NCBI RefSeq assembly: GCF_018406605.1
Contig: NZ_AP024545.1
Coordinates: 2,542,001 to 2,606,000 of the forward strand
Length of the DNA: 64,000 nucleotides
DNA from: Noviluteimonas caseinilytica
GTDB lineage: Bacteria > Pseudomonadota > Gammaproteobacteria > Xanthomonadales > Xanthomonadaceae
Direction: 5' to 3'
A program made the position numbers and the translations under genes. Numbering within the stretch: position 1 is the stretch's first letter; the number at the start of each line of letters is the position of its first letter. Below the pieces are notes generated by a model. That model was not told the origin of the DNA. It worked only from the letters and a program-made list of their open reading frames with translations, and ran no database searches. This document shows, piece after piece, positions 17,159-25,431 of this stretch.

Positions 17159-17883
17159 CACGGCAGGGTCTCCTCGAAGTGGACGAAGCCGCCGCTCGGG
17201 CCGTTCGCGTCGAGCAGCGCCATGCGCACGCTGGTGCGCGCACCGTCGGCGACTTCGAGATCCCCGGCACCGTTCATGTCGGTCTTCACCGACCCCGGGT
17301 GCACGGCGTTGACCTTGATCGGCGTGTCGCGCAGTTCGTGCGCGAGCTGCACGGTCCACGCGTTCACGGCGCTCTTGGACACGTTGTAGGCCGGGATCTT
17401 GATGTCGTAGATCACCGAGGCCGCATCGTTGCTGGCCGCGATCGAGCCCAGCAGGCTCGACACGTTGACGATGCGCGCGGCCGGCGCCTGCCTGAGCAGC
17501 GGCAGGAACGCGTTGGTGGTGGCGATGACGCCGAACACGTTGGTGTCGAACGTCTCGCGCCACGTGGTCATCGATTGCTCGGAGGGCTTGCGGTCCCAGT
17601 CGTCGCGCAGGACGCCGGCGTTGTTGACCAGGATGTCGAGGTGGCCGTGCTTGCGCGCGACCTCTCTCGCGGCCGTGGCGATGCTGTCGTCGTTGGCGAC
17701 GTCCAGCGTGATCGCTTCGACCGACAGGCCTTCGGCCTGCAGTTTCAGCGCGGCCTCGACGGCCTTGTCGTGGTTGCGGCCGGCGAGCAGCACGTGCACG
17801 CCCTGGTTGGCGAGCTGGCGGACGGTCTCGAAGCCGATGCCGCGGGTGGCGCCGGTGACCAGCGCGATCTTGTTGGTGTTCAT
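17155..17883 (-). CDS. Short-chain dehydrogenase/reductase within the efflux operon
   Basis: The 242-residue classical SDR has the cofactor motif TGATRGIG (near residue 10) and NNAG. The catalytic Ser is in VNVSS and the active-site pair is in YNVSK. The carbonyl-reductase-like pattern (FVHFEETLPW at the end) suggests NADPH-dependent reduction of aldehydes or ketones. It lies between the RND pump gene and the outer-membrane channel gene, 28 bases after the pump. An enzyme here may modify a reactive metabolite that the pump exports (inference). Confidence 0.92.
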   Translation of the reverse strand: MNTNKIALVTGATRGIGFETVRQLANQGVHVLLAGRNHDKAVEAALKLQAEGLSVEAITLDVANDDSIATAAREVARKHGHLDILVNNAGVLRDDWDRKPSEQSMTTWRETFDTNVFGVIATTNAFLPLLRQAPAARIVNVSSLLGSIAASNDAASVIYDIKIPAYNVSKSAVNAWTVQLAHELRDTPIKVNAVHPGSVKTDMNGAGDLEVADGARTSVRMALLDANGPSGGFVHFEETLPW

Positions 17884-17911
17884 TGGATGCAAATCCTCAT
17901 GGGGGAGGGAA

Positions 17912-20900
17912 TCAGGCGTGGGCCGACGCAGTGGCCGGCAGGGCGTCGCGCGCAACGAGCTTGCGCAGCGCGACGTAGAACACGGGGGTGAGGAACAGGC
18001 CGAACAGCGTCACGCCCAGCATGCCGGCGAACACCGTGATGCCCGTGACCGAGCGGACTTCTGCGCCCGCGCCATGCGAGAGCACCAACGGCACGGTGCC
18101 GGCGATGAAGGCGATCGAGGTCATGACGATCGGGCGCAGGCGCAGGCGGCAGGCTTCGAGCGCGGCTTCGATGATGCCCTTGCCCTGCAGTTCGAGTTCG
18201 CGGGCGAATTCGACGATCAGGATCGCGTTCTTGCACGCCAGGCCCATCAGCACCACCAGGCCCACCTGCACGAACGTGTTGTTGTCGCCACCGGTCAGCT
18301 TGACGCCGAGCAGCGCGGACAGCATGCACATCGGCACGATCAGGATCACCGCCAGCGGCAGCGTCCAGCTTTCGTACAACGCGGCCAGCACGAGGAACGC
18401 GAGCAGGATGGCGAGCGGGAACACGATGAACGCGGCGTTGCCCTGCGTGGCTTCCTGGTAGCTCAGGTCGCTCCAGTCGAAGCCCATGCCGTTGGGCAGC
18501 ACTTGCGTCGCGATCTCCGACACCTTCGCCATCGCTTCGCCGGACGACATCACGCGCGGATCGGCTTCGCCCAGCAGGTCGGCGGCGGGATAGCCGTTGA
18601 AGCGCAGGACCGGGTCGGGGCCGTAGGTCTGCTTGATCGTGACCATCGAACCGATCGGCACCATCTCGCCGTTGACGTTGCGCGTGCGCAGGTTGGCGAT
18701 GTCTTCCACGTGGTCGCGGAACGGGCCATCGGCCTGCGCGATCACCTGCCACGTGCGCCCGAACATGTTGAAGTCGTTGACGTAGGCCGAGCCGAGGTAG
18801 GTCTGCAGCGTGTCGAACAGTTCCGTCAGCGGAACGCCCTGCGCCTTCGCCTTGACGCGGTCCACTTCGGCGTCGAGCTGCGGCACGTTGGCCTGGTAGC
18901 TGCTGATCGGGAAGCCCATGCCCGGCGTCTGCGCGGCCATGCCCTGGAAGCCCTGCACGGCGTTCTGCAGCGCGCCGTAGCCCAGGTTGCCGCGGTCTTC
19001 GACGAACAGCGAGTAGCCCGACCCGTTGCCGAGGCCGAGGATCGGCGGCGGCATCAGCGAGAACGCGAAGCCTTCCTGGATGCCGGCGATCTTCGCGTTG
19101 AGCTGGTCGTTGATTTCCTTCGCGGACTGGTGGCGCTCGCTGAAGGGCTTGAGCGGGAAGAACACGACGCCGCTGTTCGGGGTGTTGGTGAACTGCAGCG
19201 GGTTGAGGCCCGGGAAGGCGACTTCGTGCGCCACGCCGTCGATGCCCTTCGCCGCGGCGGCGATCTTCTTCAGCGCCGCGTCCGTGCGTTCGATCGACGC
19301 GCCTTCCGGCAGCTTCACGCCCGCGATCAGGTACAGCTTGTCCTGGATCGGGATGAAGCCGCGCGGCACCCACGAGAACACCAGGCCCGTGGCGAGCAAC
19401 AGCACGCCGTACACCGCGAACACGCGGCCACGATGCGCGAGCAACCCGCCGATGCGGCCCTGGTACTGCGCCGAGCTGCGCTTGAAGAAGCGGTTGAACG
19501 GACGGAACGCCCAGCCGAACGTGCGGTCGATCCCGCGCGACAACGCATCCTTCGGCGCGTCGTGCGAGTGCAGCAGCTTGGCGGCGAGCGCCGGCGACAG
19601 CGTGAGCGAGTTGATCGCCGAGATCACCGTCGAGATGGCGATGGTCACCGCGAACTGCTTGTAGAACTGGCCGGTCACGCCCGACAGGAACGCCATCGGC
19701 ACGAACACGGCGCACAGCACCAGCGCGATCGCGATGATCGGGCCGGAGACTTCCTTCATCGCCTGGTGCGCGGCTTCGAGCGGCGTGCGGCCTTCCTCGA
19801 TGTTGCGCTCCACGTTTTCGACCACCACGATCGCGTCGTCCACGACGATGCCGATCGCGAGCACCAGCCCGAACAGGGTCAGCGTGTTGATCGAGAAGCC
19901 GAGCAGGTACAGCGCGCCGAACGTGCCGACGATGGACACCGGCACGGCGATCAACGGAATGATCGAGGCGCGCCAGGTCTGCAGGAACAGGATCACCACC
20001 AGCACGACGAGCGCGATGGCTTCGAGCAGCGTGGTGACGACGGCCTTGATCGAATCGCGGACGAAGATGGTGGTGTCGTAGACGGTGCGGTATTCCACGC
20101 CGGGCGGGAACCGCGTCTTGAGCTGTTCCATCTTGGCCACGACGCCGTCGCGGATCGCGAGCGCATTGGCGCCCGGCGCCTGGAACACGCCGACCGCGGC
20201 CGCGTCCATGCCGTCCAGGCGCGCGCGCAGCGTGTAGTCGCCGGCGGCGAGTTCCACGCGCGCGACGTCCGACAGGCGCACGACTTGCCCGTCATCGCCG
20301 GCCTTCAGCACGACGTTCTTGAACTCGTCGACGGAACGCAGGCGACCCTGCGCATTGATCAGCGTGAGGAAGTCGCTGCCGTTCTTCATCGGCTCGGCGC
20401 CGAGCTGGCCGGCGGAGACCTGGATGTTCTGCTCGCGGATCGCGCGCGTGACGTCGCCGGCGGTCATGCCGCGGGCGGCGACCTTGTCCGGATCCAGCCA
20501 GATGCGCATCGCGTAATCGCCGCCGCCGAAGGTCTGCGCGTCGCCCACGCCGGGCAGGCGCGCGAGTTCGTCGCGGACGTGCAGGCGCATGTAGTTGCGC
20601 AGGTACAGCGTGTCGTACTTGCCATCGGGCGAGACCAGGTGCACGACCATCAGGAACACGGGCGACTGCTTCTGCGTGGTGACGCCCTGGCGGCGCACGT
20701 CTTCCGGCAGGCGCGCGAGTGCCTGCGCGACGCGGTTCTGCACGCGCACCGCCGCGTCGTCGGCGTTGGTGCCCGGCTTGAACGTGACGGTCATCTGCAG
20801 CACGCCGTCGGAACCGGCCACCGACTTGAGGTACATCATGTCCTCGACGCCGTTGATGGTTTCCTCGAGCGGCGTCGCGACGGTCTCGGCGATCACCTTC

Positions 20901-21067
20901 GGGTTGGCGCCCGGATACACGGTGCGCACGACGACCGACGGCGGCACCACTTCGGGGTATTCGCTGATCGGCAGCAGCGGGATCGCGATCAGGCCGGCGG
21001 CGAAGATCACGATCGACAGCACCGCGGCGAAGATCGGGCGATCGATGAAGAATTTGGAGAAGTCCAT
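17912..21067 (-). CDS. RND multidrug efflux permease (HAE1, MexF-like)
   Basis: The 1051-residue protein begins FFIDRPIFAAVLSIVIF and has the GANPKVIAETVATPLEE porter motif of the MexF/BpeF branch. A helix-rich region with VDDAIVVVENVERN holds the transmembrane proton-relay aspartates. It runs to the usual HAE1 length of about 1040 residues. It exports drugs or metabolites from the inner membrane and periplasm with the adaptor at 21230-22429 and the channel at 15719-17158. It is separated from the adaptor gene by 162 bases holding a heptad-repeat hairpin, unusually far for such an operon. Confidence 0.95.
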   Translation of the reverse strand: MDFSKFFIDRPIFAAVLSIVIFAAGLIAIPLLPISEYPEVVPPSVVVRTVYPGANPKVIAETVATPLEETINGVEDMMYLKSVAGSDGVLQMTVTFKPGTNADDAAVRVQNRVAQALARLPEDVRRQGVTTQKQSPVFLMVVHLVSPDGKYDTLYLRNYMRLHVRDELARLPGVGDAQTFGGGDYAMRIWLDPDKVAARGMTAGDVTRAIREQNIQVSAGQLGAEPMKNGSDFLTLINAQGRLRSVDEFKNVVLKAGDDGQVVRLSDVARVELAAGDYTLRARLDGMDAAAVGVFQAPGANALAIRDGVVAKMEQLKTRFPPGVEYRTVYDTTIFVRDSIKAVVTTLLEAIALVVLVVILFLQTWRASIIPLIAVPVSIVGTFGALYLLGFSINTLTLFGLVLAIGIVVDDAIVVVENVERNIEEGRTPLEAAHQAMKEVSGPIIAIALVLCAVFVPMAFLSGVTGQFYKQFAVTIAISTVISAINSLTLSPALAAKLLHSHDAPKDALSRGIDRTFGWAFRPFNRFFKRSSAQYQGRIGGLLAHRGRVFAVYGVLLLATGLVFSWVPRGFIPIQDKLYLIAGVKLPEGASIERTDAALKKIAAAAKGIDGVAHEVAFPGLNPLQFTNTPNSGVVFFPLKPFSERHQSAKEINDQLNAKIAGIQEGFAFSLMPPPILGLGNGSGYSLFVEDRGNLGYGALQNAVQGFQGMAAQTPGMGFPISSYQANVPQLDAEVDRVKAKAQGVPLTELFDTLQTYLGSAYVNDFNMFGRTWQVIAQADGPFRDHVEDIANLRTRNVNGEMVPIGSMVTIKQTYGPDPVLRFNGYPAADLLGEADPRVMSSGEAMAKVSEIATQVLPNGMGFDWSDLSYQEATQGNAAFIVFPLAILLAFLVLAALYESWTLPLAVILIVPMCMLSALLGVKLTGGDNNTFVQVGLVVLMGLACKNAILIVEFARELELQGKGIIEAALEACRLRLRPIVMTSIAFIAGTVPLVLSHGAGAEVRSVTGITVFAGMLGVTLFGLFLTPVFYVALRKLVARDALPATASAHA

Positions 21068-21131
21068 GGGGGCTCCGGAGAGGCTGACGCGGCGGACGCG
21101 GCGTCGTTGCTGTAATTCGGAAAAGCGGGGA

Positions 21132-21221
21132 CTAGGGGCCGGGGACTGGGGACCAGGGAAAGCAAGGCCCGGGGCAGAGCGTTCTGCTCTTCCCTGGTCC
21201 CAAGTCCCTGGTCCCTGGTCC
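21132..21221. repeat. Heptanucleotide arrays forming a long inverted repeat
   Basis: The left part reads as in-phase 7-base units (gggacta, ggggccg, gggactg, gggacca). The right part has ctggtcc, caagtcc, ctggtcc and ctggtcc. The arms 21142-21160 (gggactggggaccagggaa) and 21190-21208 pair over 19 positions with one mismatch. The element occupies the gap between the adaptor and pump genes of one operon. Confidence 0.85.
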
Positions 21222-21229
21222 CGTACGTG

Positions 21230-22429
21230 CTACTTCACCGCAACCTTCTCGCCCGCCGGTCCCGCGCCCATGACGACGACCTTCGGCGCCACCGGCATGC
21301 CCGGCATGAAGACCTTCTGCACGCCGTGCACGATCACCTTGTCGTTGGCGGCAAGGCCGGTCTGCACGACACGCAGGCCATCGATCATCCCGCCGGTCAC
21401 GATGTCCTTGCGCGCGGCGGTGTTGTGCGCGCCGAGCACGTAGACGTACTTGCGGTCCTGGTCGGTGAGCACGGCCTTGTCGTCGATCAGCATCGCGTGG
21501 AAGGTGCCGCTGCCCGGGAGTTGCACGCGGGCGTACAGGCCCGGGGTGAACACGCGGTCGGGGTTGGGCACCACGGCGCGCGCGCGGATCGTGCCGGTCT
21601 TCGCATCGACCTGGTTGTCGACGAAGTCCACGGCGCCGTCGTGCGGATAACCGGTTTCGTCGGCGAGGCCGACGTGCACCGGGTTGCGCACGCCGTTGCG
21701 TTCGCCCTTGCGGGCCAGCGCGCCGTAACGCAGGTAGGCCTGCTCGTCGCTTTCGAAGTAGACGTACATCGGGTCCTGCGAAACCAGCGTGGTCAGCAGC
21801 GTGGCGTCGGCCTGGGCGAGGTTGCCTTCGGTGACCATCGCGCGGCCGGCGCGGCCGTCGATCGGCGCGCGCACCTGCGTGAACTGCAGGTCCAGGCGCG
21901 CGGCGGCGACCGCGGCTTCGGCGGCGCGCACGCCGGCGTTGCCCTGCGACGACGCCGCCTTGCGGATCTCGAACTCTTCGCGCGAGATCGCCTTGGCTTC
22001 GATCAGCGTCTGCGCGCGCTTGTCCTGCATGCGGGCGAGGGTCTGTTCGGCGCGGGCGCGTTCGAGGTTGGCGGTGGCCTGGTCGAGCGCGGCCTGGTAC
22101 GGGCGCGGGTCGATCACGAACAGCAGGTCGCCCTTGCGGACGTCCTGGCCTTCGCGATACGCCACGCGCTGGACGTAACCGGAGACGCGCGGGCGCAGGT
22201 CGACGCTTTCGACGGCGGCGACGCGGCCGGTGAATTCATCCCACTGCTGCACGTCCTTCGACAGCACGGTGGCGACGCTCACTTCCGGCGGCGGCGGCGC
22301 GCCCTGCGGCGCGGCTTCGCTGTTGCACGCGGCGATCGCGGCGGGCAGCAGCGCGGACAACAGCAGCGCTGCGAGCGGAACGTTGCGCCCGCGTGCGGGC
22401 GCCTGGTCAACGGCGGGTCGGACGGTCAT
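21230..22429 (-). CDS. RND efflux periplasmic adaptor (membrane fusion protein, MexE-like)
   Basis: The 399-residue adaptor has a secretion signal with a Cys at its end (AAIAAC), so it is probably a lipoprotein. The biotinyl-lipoyl-like halves are VDLRPRVSGYVQRV and LQFTQVRAPIDGRAG, a helical hairpin lies between them, and the beta-barrel domain follows. The final residues (MGAGPAGEKVAVK) follow the membrane-proximal domain. It links the pump to the outer-membrane channel. Its first 23 bases overlap the 3' end of the upstream SDR-like gene. Confidence 0.94.
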   Translation of the reverse strand: MTVRPAVDQAPARGRNVPLAALLLSALLPAAIAACNSEAAPQGAPPPPEVSVATVLSKDVQQWDEFTGRVAAVESVDLRPRVSGYVQRVAYREGQDVRKGDLLFVIDPRPYQAALDQATANLERARAEQTLARMQDKRAQTLIEAKAISREEFEIRKAASSQGNAGVRAAEAAVAAARLDLQFTQVRAPIDGRAGRAMVTEGNLAQADATLLTTLVSQDPMYVYFESDEQAYLRYGALARKGERNGVRNPVHVGLADETGYPHDGAVDFVDNQVDAKTGTIRARAVVPNPDRVFTPGLYARVQLPGSGTFHAMLIDDKAVLTDQDRKYVYVLGAHNTAARKDIVTGGMIDGLRVVQTGLAANDKVIVHGVQKVFMPGMPVAPKVVVMGAGPAGEKVAVK

Positions 22430-23258
22430 GGGTGTCTTCCTTGGAGGGGGAGGGAGCGGAGGGCGTTGCGATCGATCCGAGCAATGTGCGCGCGTCCTGC
22501 AGACAGCGTGATGTCAGCAGGGCCGCATCGATATCCGCGGCTTGCGGTGGGTCGTCGTCCGGGCAGGGCCCGGTACAGGTGATGACGGCTTGCGTCGGTG
22601 CGCGATCGCGACGATCGATGAGTTCGAGCACGCGGCGGCCGATGCCGTTCGCGCTCGGCCACTGCGAACAGGCGTGCGCGGCATTCGCATCCGTGCGCAC
22701 CGGCCATTGCAGCGACAGCAGCTGCAGGCGCACGCCGAGGGCGCGGGCTTCGTCGTGCAGCACGCGCGCGAGCATGTGCAGTGCGGCGGCGCCGACGGAG
22801 CGATGGCCGTAACCGGCCCACGGACGTTCGCCGCCCGGGCCGTCGATGAGGATGTAACCGCCGGTGCGGCCGCCCTTCGCGAGCAGCGGCAGGAGATGGC
22901 GCGCGGCGGCGAGGTGGGCGATCACGCCCTTGTCGATCGCTTCGCGCAATGCGTCGGACGATGCATCGAGCAAGCGGCCGCGCTCGCGTTCGGTGCACAG
23001 CGCGGCGACCACGCCGTCGATCGGACGGTCGAGCTTGCGGAGCTTGGCGGCCAGCGCCGCGGCGCGACGTTCGCCGTCGAGCGTGGCCACCAGGGGAAGA
23101 AAGTCGGCGTGCGCATGCGTTCCCTGCATCTCGCGCAACCCATCGCGGTCGGAGGACACCGCGATGACGGGCCGACCGGCATCGAGCGCGGCGCGGACCA
23201 CGCCCCGCCCGATGGCACCGGTCGCGCCGAGGACCAACAAAGCGGCCCGGGCGGTCAT
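22407..23258 (-). CDS. SDR-like protein at the head of the efflux operon
   Basis: This 283-residue protein has a Rossmann start (LVLGATGAIGRGVVRAALDAG) and an SDR-like middle: DGVVAALCT in place of NNAG, and ILIDGPGGERPWAGYGHRSV in the catalytic region. The Tyr-x-x-x-Lys pair is altered to YGHRS, so classical dehydrogenase activity is doubtful. It may bind a nucleotide or act as an atypical reductase. It overlaps its neighbours on both sides, 4 bases upstream and 23 downstream, and so belongs to the efflux operon. The C-terminal 60 residues (CTGPCPDDDPPQAAD onward) look variable. Confidence 0.75.
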   Translation of the reverse strand: MTARAALLVLGATGAIGRGVVRAALDAGRPVIAVSSDRDGLREMQGTHAHADFLPLVATLDGERRAAALAAKLRKLDRPIDGVVAALCTERERGRLLDASSDALREAIDKGVIAHLAAARHLLPLLAKGGRTGGYILIDGPGGERPWAGYGHRSVGAAALHMLARVLHDEARALGVRLQLLSLQWPVRTDANAAHACSQWPSANGIGRRVLELIDRRDRAPTQAVITCTGPCPDDDPPQAADIDAALLTSRCLQDARTLLGSIATPSAPSPSKEDTHDRPTRR

Positions 23259-23524
23259 TGTCCCGCTCCCGGGATGTTTTCTCCCGAATATGGGATGAGG
23301 CTCCGGGCGAGGTCGTGGCGCTGGAGCGCGCCGGCCACCGCGAGGACGAGCACCAGCAGCGGCATGCCGACCAGGAACGCGAGCACCCAGGCCATCAGCC
23401 AGGCCTGGCCGTTGCCACCGGACATGGCTTCGCTGATCGCGGCAAAACCCAGCCAGCCCAGCACCGCCAGCGCGGCGATGAGGAGCGGGAGGACGAAGAG
23501 GCGGGTACGCTGCACGACGGACAT
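23255..23524 (-). CDS. Small two-helix membrane protein, first gene of the efflux operon
   Basis: This 89-residue protein has hydrophobic segments near residues 8-30 and 42-66 and a cytoplasmic tail (LQRHDLARSLIPYSGENIPGAGQ). The ATG at 23524 gives a normal membrane N-terminus, while the longer start adds His/Pro-rich residues. It overlaps the SDR-like gene by 4 bases (ATGA). I do not recognise the family. It may be a regulatory or accessory subunit. Confidence 0.65.
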   Translation of the reverse strand: MSVVQRTRLFVLPLLIAALAVLGWLGFAAISEAMSGGNGQAWLMAWVLAFLVGMPLLVLVLAVAGALQRHDLARSLIPYSGENIPGAGQ

Positions 23525-23579
23525 GGCACGGTGGGTCGGGTGGGGATGGCGCACACCTTAGGCTTGCAGGTGGCACTTG

Positions 23580-23593
23580 ATTAGCCGGCAAAT
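23580..23593. promoter_or_regulatory. Near-perfect palindrome in the divergent promoter region
   Basis: ATTAGCCGGCAAAT is a 14-base palindrome broken only at one symmetric pair. It lies between the efflux operon (-, starts at 23524) and the LysR gene (+, starts at 23675), where a LysR-type regulator would bind. An AT-rich stretch (ggaataatt) follows and may be part of a promoter. Confidence 0.45.
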
Positions 23594-23674
23594 CGGGGAA
23601 TAATTGTCCCGGCCCCGGTCCAATCGTCCCTGCGACGATTCCCTCCCCGCCGGGGGCCCAATCAGGAGCAGTGC

Positions 23675-24730
23675 ATGGCTCGCGATCTCAACGACACCCT
23701 GATCTTCGTCAAGGTGGTCGAACACGGCAGTTTCATTTCCGCGGCGCGCGCGCTGCGCCTTCCCAAGACCACGGTGAGCCGCAAGGTGCAGGACCTCGAA
23801 GTCCGCCTCGGCGCACAACTGTTGCATCGCACGACGCGCAAGCTCGGGCTCACCGAGGCGGGCAACATCTATTACGAACATTGCCAGCGCATCGCGCGCG
23901 AGCTCGACGAAGCCGAGAGCGCGGTGGGCCAGTTGCAGGGCGGCCCGCGTGGTTGGTTGCGCATCACCGCGCCGTATTCGATGGGCATCGAATGGATCGC
24001 GCCGCTGCTCGGCGAATTCCATGCGCGCCATCCGGAAGTGCGCGTGGAGATGGTGCTCAACAACGAGCCGCTCGACTTGATCGACAAGGAAATCGATGTC
24101 GCGCTGCGCGTAGGCAACCTGCCGGATTCCAACCTGGCTGCGCGCCGCCTCGCGGTGCTGCGCACGCAGGTGTACGCCAGCCAGCGCTATCTCGAGGAGC
24201 ACGGCGAGCCGCTGCATCCGGACGACCTGCAACACCATTCGACGCTGGCGATGCAGAAGCAGCGGCGCAACGGGTTCGGGTTCGCCTGGCCCTTGCACGA
24301 TGGCACGCAGTCCACCGATTACCGCATCGATCCGGTGTTCGTGGCCAACGATCCGGCGGGGTTGCGCGGTGCGTTGCTCGGCGGCGAGGGGTTGATGCTC
24401 GCCAACGACATCATGATGAAGCCGTACACGGCCAACGGGTACGTGCGGCGCGTGCTGCCGGCGTGGAACGGGCCGGAGTACGAGTTGAACGCGGTGTTCC
24501 CGCGCGGGCGCGTGCAGTCGCCGAAGGTGCGGGCGTTCGTGGATTTCCTGGTCGAGCGCTTGAACTTCGATGTGGACTTCATGCAGCAGGCGGTGTGCCC
24601 GGGCAAGAGCTGCAGCGAGGTGGGCAAGGTGCCGGCGATGGACAATGCTTATCGGTTGGCGTTGCGGAAGGTGGCGGATGATGTGGCGCCGGCGCCGGTG
24701 CGGCCGGAAAAAGAAGTCGCGTCGGCCTGA
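23675..24730 (+). CDS. LysR-type regulator, divergent from the efflux operon
   Basis: The 351-residue protein has a typical N-terminal winged helix (GSFISAARALRLPKTTVSRK) and the LysR effector domain from about 90 to 295. It is about 50 residues longer than common family members. The extra tail contains CPGKSC (Cys308, Cys313) and a Pro/Val/Glu-rich end. The two tail cysteines could form a redox switch (inference). Gene position suggests it controls the MexEF-like operon, as MexT does in Pseudomonas. The ATG has an AGGAG site 5 bases upstream. It is followed by composite repeat copy C. Confidence 0.9.
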   Translation: MARDLNDTLIFVKVVEHGSFISAARALRLPKTTVSRKVQDLEVRLGAQLLHRTTRKLGLTEAGNIYYEHCQRIARELDEAESAVGQLQGGPRGWLRITAPYSMGIEWIAPLLGEFHARHPEVRVEMVLNNEPLDLIDKEIDVALRVGNLPDSNLAARRLAVLRTQVYASQRYLEEHGEPLHPDDLQHHSTLAMQKQRRNGFGFAWPLHDGTQSTDYRIDPVFVANDPAGLRGALLGGEGLMLANDIMMKPYTANGYVRRVLPAWNGPEYELNAVFPRGRVQSPKVRAFVDFLVERLNFDVDFMQQAVCPGKSCSEVGKVPAMDNAYRLALRKVADDVAPAPVRPEKEVASA

Positions 24731-24734
24731 GGCT

Positions 24735-24990
24735 GTCATCCCCGCGAAGGCGGGGATCCATGGGGCGCTGCAGAAGCCCGCCTGGGGTGAAGACCGCGTC
24801 GCCCGAACCCGCGGCGGGGTAAGAATTTCTCGCCGACGTGGCGGCGAAAATTCTCACCCCACCACGGGCTGGGGCATCACCTTGCGCGCCTTTTCGATCA
24901 AGGGGCCGACCTTTGCATGAGGTCGCTGGCGTGCGTGGTGACGCACGCACAACCCAATCACTTCTTTCGCGGCAATCAAGAGCGGGATCC
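24735..24990 (+). repeat. Composite dispersed repeat, copy C
   Basis: It starts with the REP hairpin gtcatccccgcgaaggcggg and runs through the same blocks as copies A and B to ttctttcgcggcaatcaaga. It lies between the stop of the LysR gene and the 3' end of the GFA gene. It contains no gene that can be supported by start and ribosome site. On the minus strand the tail reads openly as a short peptide shared with copy B (see findings). Confidence 0.9.
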
Positions 24991-25008
24991 CTGCAGGGTC
25001 ACTTGCGC

Positions 25009-25431
25009 TCAGTCGGCGAATTGCACGTCTGCGATCCAGCGGGCGCTGCGGCGCGACAGCCTTGCGTCCAGGGATTCGCCTTCTACGCTGCTGTCGCTGC
25101 GGTCGAAGAGGGCCGCATCGATGTTTTCGAAGGTGTTGATGTTGACGACTGCGTACGTGCGGGCGTCGATGGTGCTTGTTGCGAGCGGGACGACGCCGCA
25201 GCGTGTGCAGACGTGGAAGTCGGCGGTGTTCGTGCCGAAGGCGTAGCGCGCGATGTGCGCGGGGTCTTCGATGTGCACGCGCAGGCGGGCGTCGACGTGC
25301 GAGGTCCAGGTGGCGCCATGCTTGCGGCAGAAGGTGCAGGTGCAGGCGCGTGCGGGGATGCGCGCGGCTGCGGCGGGCCAGGTCAGGTCGAAGCGCAGGT
25401 TGCCGCAATGACAGGCGCCGTGGAGCTCCAT
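25009..25431 (-). CDS. GFA-family zinc protein
   Basis: The 140-residue protein has the family's zinc cysteines in CHC (7, 9), CTCTFC (30, 32, 35) and CTRC (75, 78), with DFHVCTRCGVVPLA as the conserved core. The family is named for the glutathione-dependent formaldehyde-activating enzyme, but most members have no proven activity, so a carbon-sulfur or formaldehyde role should not be assumed. The start ATG overlaps the stop of the upstream dehydrogenase gene by one base (TAATG), so the two are coupled. Confidence 0.9.
   Translation of the reverse strand: MELHGACHCGNLRFDLTWPAAAARIPARACTCTFCRKHGATWTSHVDARLRVHIEDPAHIARYAFGTNTADFHVCTRCGVVPLATSTIDARTYAVVNINTFENIDAALFDRSDSSVEGESLDARLSRRSARWIADVQFAD

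Noticed and set aside
17429..21115. A 1228-residue open frame antisense to the RND pump gene
   Set aside because: Low-complexity His/Arg/Asp composition is typical of antisense frames in GC-rich genes; the pump frame on the other strand is clear.
21132..21221. CRISPR array
   Set aside because: Units are seven bases with no spacers, and no cas gene is present.
24735..24990. A short protein gene in the repeat (about 100 residues on either strand)
   Set aside because: Frames differ between copies, no ribosome site is seen, and the REP head supplies the commonly mis-called MDPRLRGDD start.
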